From Gracilaria domingensis (Eukaryota; Rhodophyta; Florideophyceae; Gracilariales; Gracilariaceae), in the NCBI GenBank assembly GCA_022539475.1, contig VCMS01000187.1:189376-253375 (forward strand): a stretch of 64,000 nt of DNA. The letters are read 5' to 3'. Shown here piece after piece: positions 39,654-49,412 of the stretch; the first letter of the stretch is position 1, and every line of letters begins with the position of its first letter. Under the pieces are notes generated by a model. The model made no database searches and had not been told where the DNA came from. It saw only the letters and a program-made list of their open reading frames with translations. Position numbers and translations under genes: made by a program.

Positions 39654-40690
39654 TTACGTATTAACGGCTTCAACAACTTGCGGTTCGGCGCTCTCTTCCC
39701 CCTCCTTAGGGTCAGACACTCCGAGAACCTTGGCGATAGGTATTTTCGTCGGAACGACCGCAGTCGGGTGTGGCAGCACAGTACCAATCACTTGGTTCTT
39801 TACCAGCCACTGAGTGGATTTTCCCAAGTTGGCGACCATGACCTTGAAGGGTTGATCTGGTTGGATAGTGACCACTCCATTAGCGAGAGCGATTTGGCGC
39901 TGTTCATATAAAGCTGGTAACGGTTGTATCGTGTGGAGGCCCCATTGTTTGGTGTTGACGTCGACCCATACCTGGGATTCTGGGGGCAACTGCACGGACT
40001 TCGTGACGTGTAGTTTTGTCGACCCCATGCCATCGTTGGAGGCTTGTTGCGCGGCCGGCAGCGGTACGTGCTTCCGCGTAGCGGCTCGCAATGGTTTCCG
40101 AACAATCGGCAGTATCGACCCGTCTTCCATTTCCACTTGGCGTTTCCGCGGACGGATGGCTTCCACGAACCGATCGCAGAAGTCACAACCGAAAATAATC
40201 GGTGCAGCCAATGAGTCACAGACGACAAAATCAAGTTGTACCAAACAATTTCCTAATCGTACAAGGAGTGTAATATAACCAGCCGTTCTCAACGGATTAT
40301 TGTTCGCATCGGCGAGATTTAGAGCAGGGCCGAAACGGATTGTCTCCCGAAGAGTGGGCGGGATTAGCTTCTTGTTGATCAAGTTGGGGGCGGCTCCTGT
40401 ATCCAGGACAGCTAATTGCCTAACCATGAATTGGGTGGACAGGCCAAGGTCGGCATACACCTTGTAGTTCCTCTTGGCCATTACCAGGATTCTATCCGGA
40501 GCACGGAATTTTCGGGACCGTACCCACGGGCGACGAAGAACACCACAGTGTTCCGAATCTACGTCAGTGGCAGCCATCTTCCTTGTTAGGATTCTAACAG
40601 CCGGGGAGTGAAGCGGAGGCGCCTCGGGCGTCTTCAGCTTCGGCTCAGAAGACGCCCCTCCCGTTGGGGAGACTCCCAAGTCTAGTTTTT
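39654..40690 (-). CDS. protease domain of element A Pol, -1 frame to gag
   Basis: About 343 residues, entered by a -1 shift at the gag end (near 40685); there is no good ATG. The aspartic protease motif is LDTGAAPN, with the flap and second hydrophobic-Gly segment AAPIIFGCDFCDRF. It cleaves Gag and Pol in particles. The frame ends with a TAA in a poorly conserved linker just after SDPKEGEES; the next codon continues the RT frame without shift. In element B protease and RT are one open frame, so the TAA is probably a CAA-to-TAA change, or a readthrough site. Confidence 0.8.
39696..39710 (-). promoter_or_regulatory. internal polypurine-tract copy 1 (element A)
   Basis: On the - strand CCTAAGGAGGGGGAAG, encoding PKEGEE, upstream of RT. 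Equivalent to 57502-57515 in element B. Confidence 0.5.
40626..40690 (-). promoter_or_regulatory. gag/pol -1 ribosomal frameshift signal (element A)
   Basis: The heptamer G AAA AAC sits directly before the gag TAG. Downstream are a small hairpin (CTCCC/GGGAG with a 4-base loop) and a 10-bp perfect stem GGGCGTCTTC / GAAGACGCCC with a 12-base loop. Pol is open in the -1 frame through this point. Element B has the same arrangement with a compensating base-pair change. Confidence 0.65.
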
Positions 40691-42793
40691 CGGAGCAGGA
40701 CCAGCCTGTCGGGGCCGATTCCCGTCCTGGGCACCAACTTGATCACCGTTCGCGGATTCAGCTCTTCCCTCCATTTTCTGGCCTACCACAGGAGCGGCTT
40801 GATTCGCCATAGATCCGCCACTCAGATGAACTGCCATTGCGTGCTTTGCGCCTTCGTAGGAAGTTCTCGGCACACGAGCTTGGTTCTCCGGGGAGAGAGA
40901 TTCGAACTGAGCGATGATTTTCGACCTTTCCCGCGAAGGGAGCGTACACTGCGTTGAGATATGCCCATATTGGTAACATTCATAACAGATAACTGGGGTT
41001 GAATAGTCCTGTGGACCTCTATCCACACGACTCTGCGGGGTGTTATCCCTCCATCCTGGGCGAGTAAACCTCATGCCACGACCTCCATAGGGAATTGGCG
41101 CTGCCGGAACCCGGTGTCCTTGCGCGTAGAATGCGGGATCCGTTTCCGAAGACGGGACAGAGGTGGATGGGAGGTCAGAAGTATCCATAGAGTCGGGGTT
41201 GCTACCGACGAGGTTAACGTTATCGTGATCCAGATTGGAGCCATTCCCGTTAACATGGGCGGAAGAATAATCCGATTCTTCGGCGAAGAGTACCTTACGA
41301 GGTTTCGTTCTAGAGGGATGCCTAGCTCGGAGCGTGTCACCTTCGGCTTGGGCATACTGTACTAATTCCCGGTAGGTCATCTTCCTATTATTCTCCCGAT
41401 GTCGGGCGACAAGTGCCCGTATTTGGGGATCCAACCCATCCACGAACAGGGAACATCTCTCTCCAGAGGAATGTACGTTACCGCAGCGGTGGAAAGCCTT
41501 ATTCAGGCGCGTTGAATAAGCTGTTTCCGTTTCTCCCGGACGTTGCTTCGTATCCCTTAAGGCGGAAGTCGCCTTTTGGATGGCATGACCAGTAGCATAT
41601 GACCTTAGGAGGTAGTGTACCGCTTCGGGCCAACATGTAACTCCCCCTTCCGAGGCTCTTGACGATCCGCGGACGGAATTAAACTGATCCTCTGCCAAAC
41701 CTTTGAGGTAATACGGGAGTGCTACATACGCCTGGCCCTCGCTCATTCCGAGTATATCGGCTTCTTGAACAAACCTTGCGAGGAAGTCCAGGACCAGAAT
41801 AGGGTCCTCTCCTGCAAACTCTCTCTTATTCAGAGTAACGCCGAGTTTTCGGATGTAGTCCCGGACCTTTCCGGTTCCCCTTGAGGTCCGAACTTCGGAG
41901 GTATCCTTAAGTCGATAATAGCGATATGAAAGCAACTTCCGATACAGCGGATTAGATGGCTTCAACTCCTTCAAGCCAGGGTGCTTCTTCCCCTTCTCCC
42001 GGGTGCGGATTGCTCCCTGAGAGGTAAAAGTAGCCTTGGACCGTGACTTCGATGAACGGGGACGCCGACGTCGGCTATCATCCGAAGAGTCGGAGGACGA
42101 CGACGAAGACGAACTGTCCGAACTACTTCCGGAGTCGGAGTCAGACACATCCGAGTAATTACGGGAATCCTTCATGGACCTACGACGGCTTCTCCTAGTG
42201 GATTGGCGAACTGAACTTTCGTTCTCCGAACTATTCCGCCCGGCGGCTTCTGCTTCCTCGTCCATCCGAATGGTGGCCTCGAGTGTGTCCAAGCGTGCGT
42301 GGATCCGTTCCACGGCGGCTTGAGTATCCTCTCGTACGAGGCGGTTTTCCTCCACATAAGCCCTTGGGGAGCCGAAGCACTCCATGAGTGAATTCATCTC
42401 CTGCCTCAGGATACGCACCTCTCCTGAGACGTCCTTATCTAGGAGTTTATAAACCTGTCGACGGAGTTCCTCGACTGACTCAATGAGGGATATGTGGGCA
42501 GCGTTAGCACTACTAAGGCGAGTGCCCAGGTTACTGTACTTCTGAGAGTCAAGTCTTTCCGGCGGTGCGGCAGAGGGTGTCTCCACGACTGGAACTTCCT
42601 CTTCAGGTTGTGGTACTGCCTGCGAAGGGAGTTCCATAATCTCCTGTCCATCGACTGATGCATTCCGGTTCTCGGAGTTGTCGCGATTACTTCCCGATCC
42701 AGGGACCGATATTCTCGAGCGGGTACCGCCTGACCGCGCAGGGGCATTCGAGGTAACCGATCTTCCTTTCGAGGACGTAGCTCGGCGTGGCAT
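40682..42793 (-). CDS. gag: Gag of element A
   Basis: 703 residues from ATG at 42793 (MPRRATSSKG). The frame is open a little further upstream, but only from a non-ATG codon. The N-terminal third is charged and predicted coiled (EELRRQVYKLLDKDVSGEVRILRQ) and is followed by an Arg/Ser-rich linker. The capsid-like core includes KELKPSNPLYRKLLSYRYYRL and a retrotrans_gag-like stretch (EGGVTCWPEAVHYLLRSYATG). A single CCHC knuckle (CYECYQYGHISTQC) near residue 610 binds RNA. The end PAPKN* carries the frameshift heptamer. It would build the virus-like particle. Confidence 0.9.
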   Translation of the reverse strand: MPRRATSSKGRSVTSNAPARSGGTRSRISVPGSGSNRDNSENRNASVDGQEIMELPSQAVPQPEEEVPVVETPSAAPPERLDSQKYSNLGTRLSSANAAHISLIESVEELRRQVYKLLDKDVSGEVRILRQEMNSLMECFGSPRAYVEENRLVREDTQAAVERIHARLDTLEATIRMDEEAEAAGRNSSENESSVRQSTRRSRRRSMKDSRNYSDVSDSDSGSSSDSSSSSSSSDSSDDSRRRRPRSSKSRSKATFTSQGAIRTREKGKKHPGLKELKPSNPLYRKLLSYRYYRLKDTSEVRTSRGTGKVRDYIRKLGVTLNKREFAGEDPILVLDFLARFVQEADILGMSEGQAYVALPYYLKGLAEDQFNSVRGSSRASEGGVTCWPEAVHYLLRSYATGHAIQKATSALRDTKQRPGETETAYSTRLNKAFHRCGNVHSSGERCSLFVDGLDPQIRALVARHRENNRKMTYRELVQYAQAEGDTLRARHPSRTKPRKVLFAEESDYSSAHVNGNGSNLDHDNVNLVGSNPDSMDTSDLPSTSVPSSETDPAFYAQGHRVPAAPIPYGGRGMRFTRPGWRDNTPQSRVDRGPQDYSTPVICYECYQYGHISTQCTLPSRERSKIIAQFESLSPENQARVPRTSYEGAKHAMAVHLSGGSMANQAAPVVGQKMEGRAESANGDQVGAQDGNRPRQAGPAPKN

Positions 42794-42984
42794 ACTGCAG
42801 CTTGCCAACCGAACTCGGGGGCTATTACGCGAACAAGTGCGAGACTTCCAAACTGCAGCCAAAAAAGGGGTGAGAGATCTCGTATCACAGCCAGGTGAAC
42901 GGGGCCGCGACCTTCAATCTCCCAAAAAGGGAATTCCAAGTGTCCAGATTCCAAGCGACACAACAAACCCAGTTATGGTCCTCC

Positions 42985-43009
42985 ACCGTTCTAAGTCGGG
43001 AGACCAAAA
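42985..43009 (-). promoter_or_regulatory. primer-binding site of element A
   Basis: On the - strand TTT then TGGTCTCCCGACTTAGAAC follows the 5' LTR; the first 19 bases of that site recur after the LTR of element B at 54217-54235. It ends the LTR as a tRNA-primed minus-strand start should; the tRNA itself was not identified. Confidence 0.75.
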
Positions 43010-43998
43010 TGTAGAGCAAAACCCTGCGCTAAGCGCGATGGGGAATCTCCACTAGGATGTCCGAGTCCTACTCCCTGGATGGGATAGAAACAGCGGTAGA
43101 ACCCTCTGTCCGTGCTCGAGTCGCGAGACAAGCCGGGTGTAAGACCGGAGACGGTGACTGGATATACCTACAGAGGTGAGATGCAAAGAACGGTGTAGAT
43201 CCAGAGGTGGAGTGTGATCCGAACCTGGAGAGATGGAGAAAAAAGGGGACCGTGCCAACGGTGGAAAGCTCACGGTGCAACCCACCGGAGCGGAGCTACG
43301 GACCGTGCCAACCGGCGGAAACAGGTCCGATAGCGGAGCGACGCACAAACGCGTGCCAAAAATATACCCAATACTGGGGCGGAAGCAATACCTGAACCAG
43401 GTGAACGGGTGACAACAACAGTCACGAAAGTGAACAACAAAATACAATGACAACAACAATGGACCGATACCACGGTAGATATAACAAAGATTCCAAAGAG
43501 GGCAAGATGCAAGCTTCCTAAGTGACCCTGAGGGGTAGTAGTGCCGAAACCAATCGTGGTTACTCTCCGAGGGGAGTGGTAAACCTACGTAGGCAGCTGT
43601 CTACTATAGCCCGATCCTGAACAGGACGCGACTCAGTTGTCCATTTACTCGTCGGCTCCAGGGTGAGATCACCCCAGCATATATACTATTACTACTACGG
43701 TATCTACAATGCACACCTCCCGAGGGTCATACACGTGGACGACCCACTGTCAGGGTGCGGGGTATTCCCCAACGGGCGTGGCACAAATATCTAACTAGCC
43801 AGCTCGACCACGTGGCCTACTATCACACCCACTAGGCACTTCCCATGCAGGGTCTACCTATTAAGGGTCCAACCAAACCATCCCAACAATACCCAAAATT
43901 AAAGGGAGTTTTCATAACTTAGCCACGTCACCGGCCATCGGTACCATCTCATTATGAGAACCGTGATGCATCCGATATCGGAAAGCCGTTGCTCCACA
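43010..43998 (-). repeat. 5' LTR of element A
   Basis: Same 989 bp as 31693-32681. On the - strand a TATATATG near the middle (about 43677-43684) is a possible promoter TATA box. Confidence 0.95.
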
Positions 43999-44290
43999 GA
44001 TGTTGCGACCGTTCAATTCTGATTTTGCTAGAACACTGGAGCGATCAATTAACCGTGATATGAGCGCCGTTCGAGTATGCGTTGATCACAATTACAAAGA
44101 CCTTAAGCAATACTGGACAACGAATGACTTCTCACGCAATCTGAAAGTGCGACAGGCCCCGATCGCTTTACATTACAAAGCCTCAGCCATCCTACTGAAC
44201 TTTCATGCTTGCATTTATAAGTGTGGTCAAACAGTTCAATCATTTCAAGTTAGACCTCCCACGATTGAAGAGTACTTGAGACACAATTAA
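43999..44290 (+). pseudogene. PIF/Harbinger transposase, C-terminal part
   Basis: Continues the frame of 31323-31692 after the GATGT duplication: RPFNSDFARTLERSINRDMS, then VRVCVDHNYKDLKQYWT, where the family has a VEW-type catalytic Glu and this copy reads VCVDH, so the Glu may be lost. It ends ACIYKCGQTVQSFQVRPPTIEEYL and TAA at 44288, a normal C-terminus for this family. Confidence 0.8.
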
Positions 44291-45562
44291 GTGCAGATAT
44301 CAACACCGGATCATCAGGAGCTTTCGTTCTCGAGCAGTGTAAAGGCTTCTGGGCGGGTTCGGTACCGACTCCTTGTGTCGTATGAGACGGTGGGGAAGCA
44401 AGTCAAAATTGTTCTCATCTGTTGTGAGGCATGTGCTACCTTTGAATCAGGGCACTATTAAGTTTGACCTGGGCTCCTTTAATGCGCCCTAAAATGTACA
44501 TGACGTAGCTCCAGCTTCGCATGTGTTACACAGCCTATGGTATGAGCTGTATGAAAACAGGCTACAGGAGACATCTGACGACATCCTGCCAATCTTACGG
44601 AAGCTCATCGAGTGTGTTCAGAAATGAGCACAAGTTGTATACACAAGTGCCTTCGCTGCAATCGATATCTTTGCTGTCTTCTCATCTTTCCGTTTCCGCC
44701 ATGAACCCACTACCCACTGCAAAGTCGTTGCCATTGTGCCGAAAGATTAACCCTATCTATGAGCGAGGAGAACAGTACTACACATATTTATCAAAGGTGT
44801 TCAAAGTTGTAATGCGGCATATGCAGGCGAGGTCGCCACTAGGATTCAGATGTTCAGGACCAGCCAGGACTTGCATATATTAAGACTGCCATAGAAATGT
44901 CTAAGATTCTATCAAACGGGCTGGGCTTCGAGTGAATTCTTTCGAAGATCATGCTCAATGTTGAGAGCGAAGGTTATTACTGGGAGAGAAGTACTTACTA
45001 CGGTATGAAATTTATTGCGGACATCCATTGTGTACGATATGCATCTACTCTTGCATGAGTGAGATTCTTGACAATAAGAATGCCCTACTAACTTAACTGC
45101 GCGTGCTATGATTCGAAGGGAGGTATCGAGCAGTTGGCAAGGTGAACAATAATTGTTCTCTGCGGGAGAACGAATATTAGCGTTTAATGCGAAAGATATC
45201 GAGAAGGGATTACGGAACAAGAGCACAATCTTGAGGACAGATCCCTGTCACGTAGCTGTTAGAACAAAAACTAGATCAATGGTCCAGAGCGATGTTTCAA
45301 AGTGCTATAACGAGATGCTGCCTATCTCAGATGAATAAACGCTTTCTTTACAGTCGCTACTTTGAATCAAACTATTACTAAGCAATCACAACTGCGCAAA
45401 GCGCAATAATTCTTGCAAGAAGCATTCTATTCCTTCTTCAGATATGCAATCTGAACATTGCAACAACTCCAAGCATAATAAATCATTAAAAGTAAGCACA
45501 TGATGTGAACCTAAACCAGAACAACACGCTGCGCATACGTCACAACATAATGCAAGCAAGTA
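44291..45562. other. non-coding space inside the presumed Harbinger element
   Basis: Frames at 44521-44883 (+) and 44912-45226 (-) have no domains. Lies between the converging transposase and Myb/SANT-like ORFs. Confidence 0.35.
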
Positions 45563-46447
45563 TCATCGTGAGGGGGGGCAATAACCACACCTTACTTCTT
45601 GAGCTTTAGAATGAGCTCGCTCATTAGCTCCAGCTGCATTTTGCTCTGTTCTCGAGTCATAGCGCGATTTTTTTTCTTCCTCCCATTGTTCTCGACGCAG
45701 ATCTACTTCTCGTTCATGAACAGCCAATCTGCGTTCTTCAAGACGCTGTTTTTCATTCCACATCTTTCCTACTTCAGATTCTAACGCCATTGTTTGGTTC
45801 GAATCTGCAATGCTGCTGTGACCATTTCGCTTCGTGGTTTCGCTTCGGCGCTCGCTACCCTCCACTCTGGCTTTTTTTGTCCTCCTTCGTTCCAGAGCCA
45901 TTTCCTGCAAACGCTTCCCAGCTGCTACCAATCTTTCTTCCTTTTTTGCAACCTCTTTTCTCTGCGATGCTTCTTGTGAATCAAATTCTTCTTTCTCATC
46001 TATCAACTCATCTAGTAGAATCTCAAACTCTCCCAATTCTTCTGCAATGCCAGATGCAGCACAGTTTGCTGCGTTTGCTTTGCGACGAAGAGTTACAATT
46101 GAACGAAACTTGTCCCTCAGCGTCTTCACAGAAGGTTGCGACTGGTACTGCCACACACGCGACGGAACGTTTTTGAGAAAAAGATTACGAACTTCATTGA
46201 ACCTTTTATCGTTCTCACCATACTTTGCGCGATGTGCGGCTTGACGAATGCATTGCAGTAATAAGTGACGAAAGTTTTTGCTGAACGCAAACCGCCGCCG
46301 TTGTGCTGGTGAAGTGGTAAGTATTGGTTGGAATACTAGTGTCTGGCTATTTTGGTTGGAGTTTTCTATGCGTGTACTTAGCGTATCAGCACAGATATCA
46401 TTTTCACAAGGCGCAGGGTCTACTACGGTCGTGAATTTTGCTTTCAA
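45563..46447 (-). CDS. Myb/SANT-like DNA-binding protein, probable Harbinger accessory ORF
   Basis: Up to 294 residues. Residues about 50-130 (FAFSKNFRHLLLQCIRQAAH ... WQYQSQPSVKTLRDKFRSIV) have the three-helix, Trp/Phe-spaced look of Myb/SANT or trihelix domains. The C-terminal half is a long charged coiled coil (EEFDSQEASQRKEVAKKEER; KQRLEERRLAVHEREVDLRR). The first residues overlap 46404-47330 in another frame, so the two may be exons of one gene. PIF/Harbinger elements usually carry a transposase plus a Myb-like partner that helps its nuclear import and DNA binding; the convergent position next to the transposase C-terminus fits that. Start uncertain. Confidence 0.5.
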   Translation of the reverse strand: MKAKFTTVVDPAPCENDICADTLSTRIENSNQNSQTLVFQPILTTSPAQRRRFAFSKNFRHLLLQCIRQAAHRAKYGENDKRFNEVRNLFLKNVPSRVWQYQSQPSVKTLRDKFRSIVTLRRKANAANCAASGIAEELGEFEILLDELIDEKEEFDSQEASQRKEVAKKEERLVAAGKRLQEMALERRRTKKARVEGSERRSETTKRNGHSSIADSNQTMALESEVGKMWNEKQRLEERRLAVHEREVDLRREQWEEEKKSRYDSRTEQNAAGANERAHSKAQEVRCGYCPPSR

Positions 46448-47330
46448 AGCTGAACTGCGATTTTCTTGCGGCGTTATTTCGTTTTTTATCGGGACACACA
46501 GAAGAAATAAGTGATTGGTTACGGAAGATGCGATCTAAGGAAAGTAGGAAGAAAACAGACAGACTTGTATTACGATAAACTCGTCCTGGATTCTGGAGAG
46601 AGCTTCGAAGCCTGCAATGGGGTTCAAGCAAGATGAAGTGGGATACGAAAACCAAGTTTCGTATCTTTACGATTTTCAGTACACTGTTTTTCGTAAGTGG
46701 GGCGAAATTTCGTAGAGTGTCAAATGTGTTCAACGTGGCTACGAGAAGTGCCACGAATTTCGTACTGCGTAATTCCTCTATTGCCTGGAACTGTTTGGAC
46801 AACCACGTCTTGTGCAATACAGCCATATTCGTCATCGGCGTTGGCCACTGAACTGTTAACTCGAGAGTGTAGCCATCATCGACAACATGAGGAATAATAT
46901 GTCCCTCTTGCACACTGGATGGAAATAAAATCGCCAGAGAGATGTACTTAATTGTTGACTCTTCGGGTTCCCATTCTGACATGAGCCATATAGGCTTAAA
47001 CTGTTTTGCCTTACTATACACATTCTTTTCGAGAAATTCATTACGCGTAACCTCTTCGGATGGTCCTGCGTTATTCCACTTCGGTTGAATTCCAATCTCT
47101 TCGTCCTCCGTTGTTCGCACTGGGATGTAGCTTTCAGGCTGAACATGATTCAACATCTCGCTTCGTATCTTCCCATAGCGGAGACGAAATGTAGGGATTT
47201 TATATGGCCTATTCTTCACTTCGCTTGCGTTCTCGTCCCCCGTTATTTCTCCCGTTCGGAACATTTGTCGGAGCCGCTTGACGGCAGCTGAAGACTGGGT
47301 GAGACGGGGTACTCTGCGCTTGTGAGACAT
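46404..47330 (-). CDS. ORF of unknown function beside the Myb/SANT-like ORF
   Basis: From ATG at 47330 (MSHKRRVPRLTQSS). The first 200 residues look protein-like: a basic N-terminus, then ESYIPVRTTEDEEIGIQPKW and FLEKNVYSKAKQFKPIWLM, and AILFPSSVQEGHIIPHVVDD. The last third overlaps a patch of ACGAA/TTCGT palindromes (46630-46770) and has lost this character, so the coding part probably ends or splices near 46770 toward the downstream frame. No domain recognised. Likely belongs to the same mobile element. Confidence 0.4.
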   Translation of the reverse strand: MSHKRRVPRLTQSSAAVKRLRQMFRTGEITGDENASEVKNRPYKIPTFRLRYGKIRSEMLNHVQPESYIPVRTTEDEEIGIQPKWNNAGPSEEVTRNEFLEKNVYSKAKQFKPIWLMSEWEPEESTIKYISLAILFPSSVQEGHIIPHVVDDGYTLELTVQWPTPMTNMAVLHKTWLSKQFQAIEELRSTKFVALLVATLNTFDTLRNFAPLTKNSVLKIVKIRNLVFVSHFILLEPHCRLRSSLQNPGRVYRNTSLSVFFLLSLDRIFRNQSLISSVCPDKKRNNAARKSQFSFESKIHDRSRPCAL

Positions 47331-48456
47331 GTTTTGGAGATGATGAAAGCTCTGGTGCTCGGTACTTGGGGATTGCTGCCCGGCGTCTGGAACCAATCAA
47401 GGACCCTTATAGGCGCGAAAAGGTATAGATGTACCACCTTGCACTTGTGCTGCGTACATAATCGTGTACGTATCTATTGTCAAACGTATGAGTAATTGTC
47501 ATATGCGGCGACAGATTGAAGTGGATTAAAGATACATAGCCCACGTTAAGCTTATCTTTATGACGTAAGAAAAGGTTTCCGCCTTTTGACAAGTCGTGAA
47601 TATTGCGAAACCTGCCGAGTAGAATATAATCCTTTTAGACTTTTTGGATGAGCAAGCTACGTTTTCAGCCTCTTACTCATGCGTTTATAAAACTGCTAAA
47701 CTTACATGGCCTTTCATTCTAATATCGTACTGACTCCCAACTTAACACACATCATAATGAGCTTCTCGTTGATGTGTTGGGATGCGTTTTTGTAGGTTCT
47801 TTCATCTGTTCAATAATAGTAATATGTCTTCCAGTGTTGGAAGTTAGCATTAGACAACTCTCTAGTATGCAAATAATACCGGTCTATATAGAAATATGAC
47901 TTTATAAAGTAGTATTCTTCAATGCAATGTTGAAAGGTTTGCTAAAATACTGTAAAATATTCGTTTTGTAGCTTCTGAATCTTAGAAAACTACTTAAAGA
48001 ATTTTATCGTAAGGTTTTATCTCGAAAAAATAGAGCATTAAGACCGTTTGCTGCCTGTGAGACCGCGAAACTGAAAACATACATGGAAAGCTCAGAAGAC
48101 ACAACATGCGTTTTACATATACCATATCATATACTTTCTTGTAATATATTCAAACGTTTACAATCTACAGTTAAGTACGTGAGTCAGTTGCGTAAGTTCG
48201 AAAGAAACGTGGGTCACTAGGAACAGAGTATGGAGTGCTTTTAATCGATATTTCATTCTATGTAAACGATTATTTTCTTGTCCAAATATAAAATGTTCTA
48301 TTGACACAGGCCGCCAACAATGCTCCTGCGACAGTAATTCTCTTGTTATGCCCATCATCTTTTGGGTCTCAATAGGTATGTAAGAAGGAGGAATGACAAT
48401 ATTTCTTGTGTAAGTGTCATGAACACACATTGACTATCCATACTTAAAGGCCAGAT
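47331..48456. other. AT-rich intergenic
   Basis: No gene supported; a 90-residue - strand frame at 48158-48430 lies head-to-head with the next transposase but has no known domain. Confidence 0.4.
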
Positions 48457-49412
48457 ATGCAATGTCAACTTCAGAAGCGTTGTCAGAAATCATCAATCAT
48501 GAGAGGTCAGCCCGCTACTCCCTCAAAGTTTCGCAACGTTTTAGTTTCTCTCCCAAGCATTTCAAAGCGACGAAGAAGTGTGAACGCGAGTCGACGTTTT
48601 CTTTGTTTGTTTGGCACGGACTATCATGTTTGTTCTGTTCTTTGGAACAAGCTACGACCGCTTGTGCCACAAGGAGCATTGCCCAAACACCTACTGTGGG
48701 CTCTTCTGTTTCTAAAGCAGTACAATCCAGAAGCTGTGAACAGAGTTATTACCGGTGTTGACGAAAAAACCTTTAGAAAATGGTCTTGGAAGTTTGTCAG
48801 GTTACTATCAGGACTTAAAATTGTAAGTTAATCATTTCAGGTAACTAAGATCTTATTTGAATTATGCTGACCATAACACACCAGATACGACTACAGAATA
48901 GGCTTCTTTCAAAACAGTTTCAGTCTTGTTTTATTTCAGTAGATTGTACAGACTGTCCTATCAACGAACCATACCCTTTTTCAAGAACATGGTATTCTCA
49001 TAAATTTAAGGGTGCAGGTCTCCGATATGAAATAGGGTTAAGAGTAGATAATGGATTTATTGTTTGGGTGAAAGGTGGCTCTCCGTGTGGATTCTTCCCG
49101 GATATTAAAATATTTAGACGAGATTTAAAAGTCAGACTTCAACATGAAGAAAAAGTCGTTACGGACAATGGCTACCCTGATTCAAGATGTATGAGAGCAA
49201 ATCACATTCCCTCACATCTGGAAGATGTGCATTGCAGATTGAGGGCAAGGCATAAAGCATTGAATCGTTATTTCAAAAAGTTCAAAGTACTGGATCAAAA
49301 ATACCGTCACAACCGTTTGACTCATTCGAGCCGTTTTTTTTCTGCTATAGCTAATATTGTGCAACTTTCGTTGCGTAATGGGGCAAGACTTTTTCCTGTC
49401 TTCAGTAACTAA
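48457..49412 (+). CDS. PIF/Harbinger transposase, second copy, one intron, probably inactive
   Basis: Exon 1 (48457 or ATG 48499 to 48822) has SRRFLCLFG-like N-terminal helix sequence, ALPKHLLWALLFLKQY and VDEKTFRKW. The GTAAGT at 48823 and an acceptor at about 48884 remove an intron at the same position as in the copy at 1-805. Exon 2 has ISVDCTDCPINEP (first Asp), YSHKFKGAGLRYEIGL, VWVKGGSPCG and VVTDNGYPDS (second Asp). The Glu expected in RARHEALN is Lys (RLRARHKALN). Thus this copy keeps both Asp but lacks the Glu, the reverse of the other copy. Splice acceptor is less certain than in copy 1. Confidence 0.75.

Larger units (their letters stand above)
31693..43998 (-). mobile_element. complete Ty3/gypsy chromovirus, element A, 12.3 kb
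   Basis: LTRs of 989 bp (31693-32681 and 43010-43998), each TGTAGAGC...GCTCCACA on the + strand, are flanked by the 5-bp duplication GATGT (31688-31692, 43999-44003). Transcription is on the - strand. Order from the 5' LTR: PBS, gag, protease, RT/RNase H, integrase, chromodomain ORF, antisense ORF, polypurine tract, 3' LTR. The LTRs look identical, so insertion was recent. It lies inside the Harbinger transposase gene. Confidence 0.95.

Noticed and set aside
42794-42862. Gag start upstream of the ATG at 42793
   Set aside because: The frame is open but begins only at TTG; the ATG at 42793 aligns with the ATG of element B gag.
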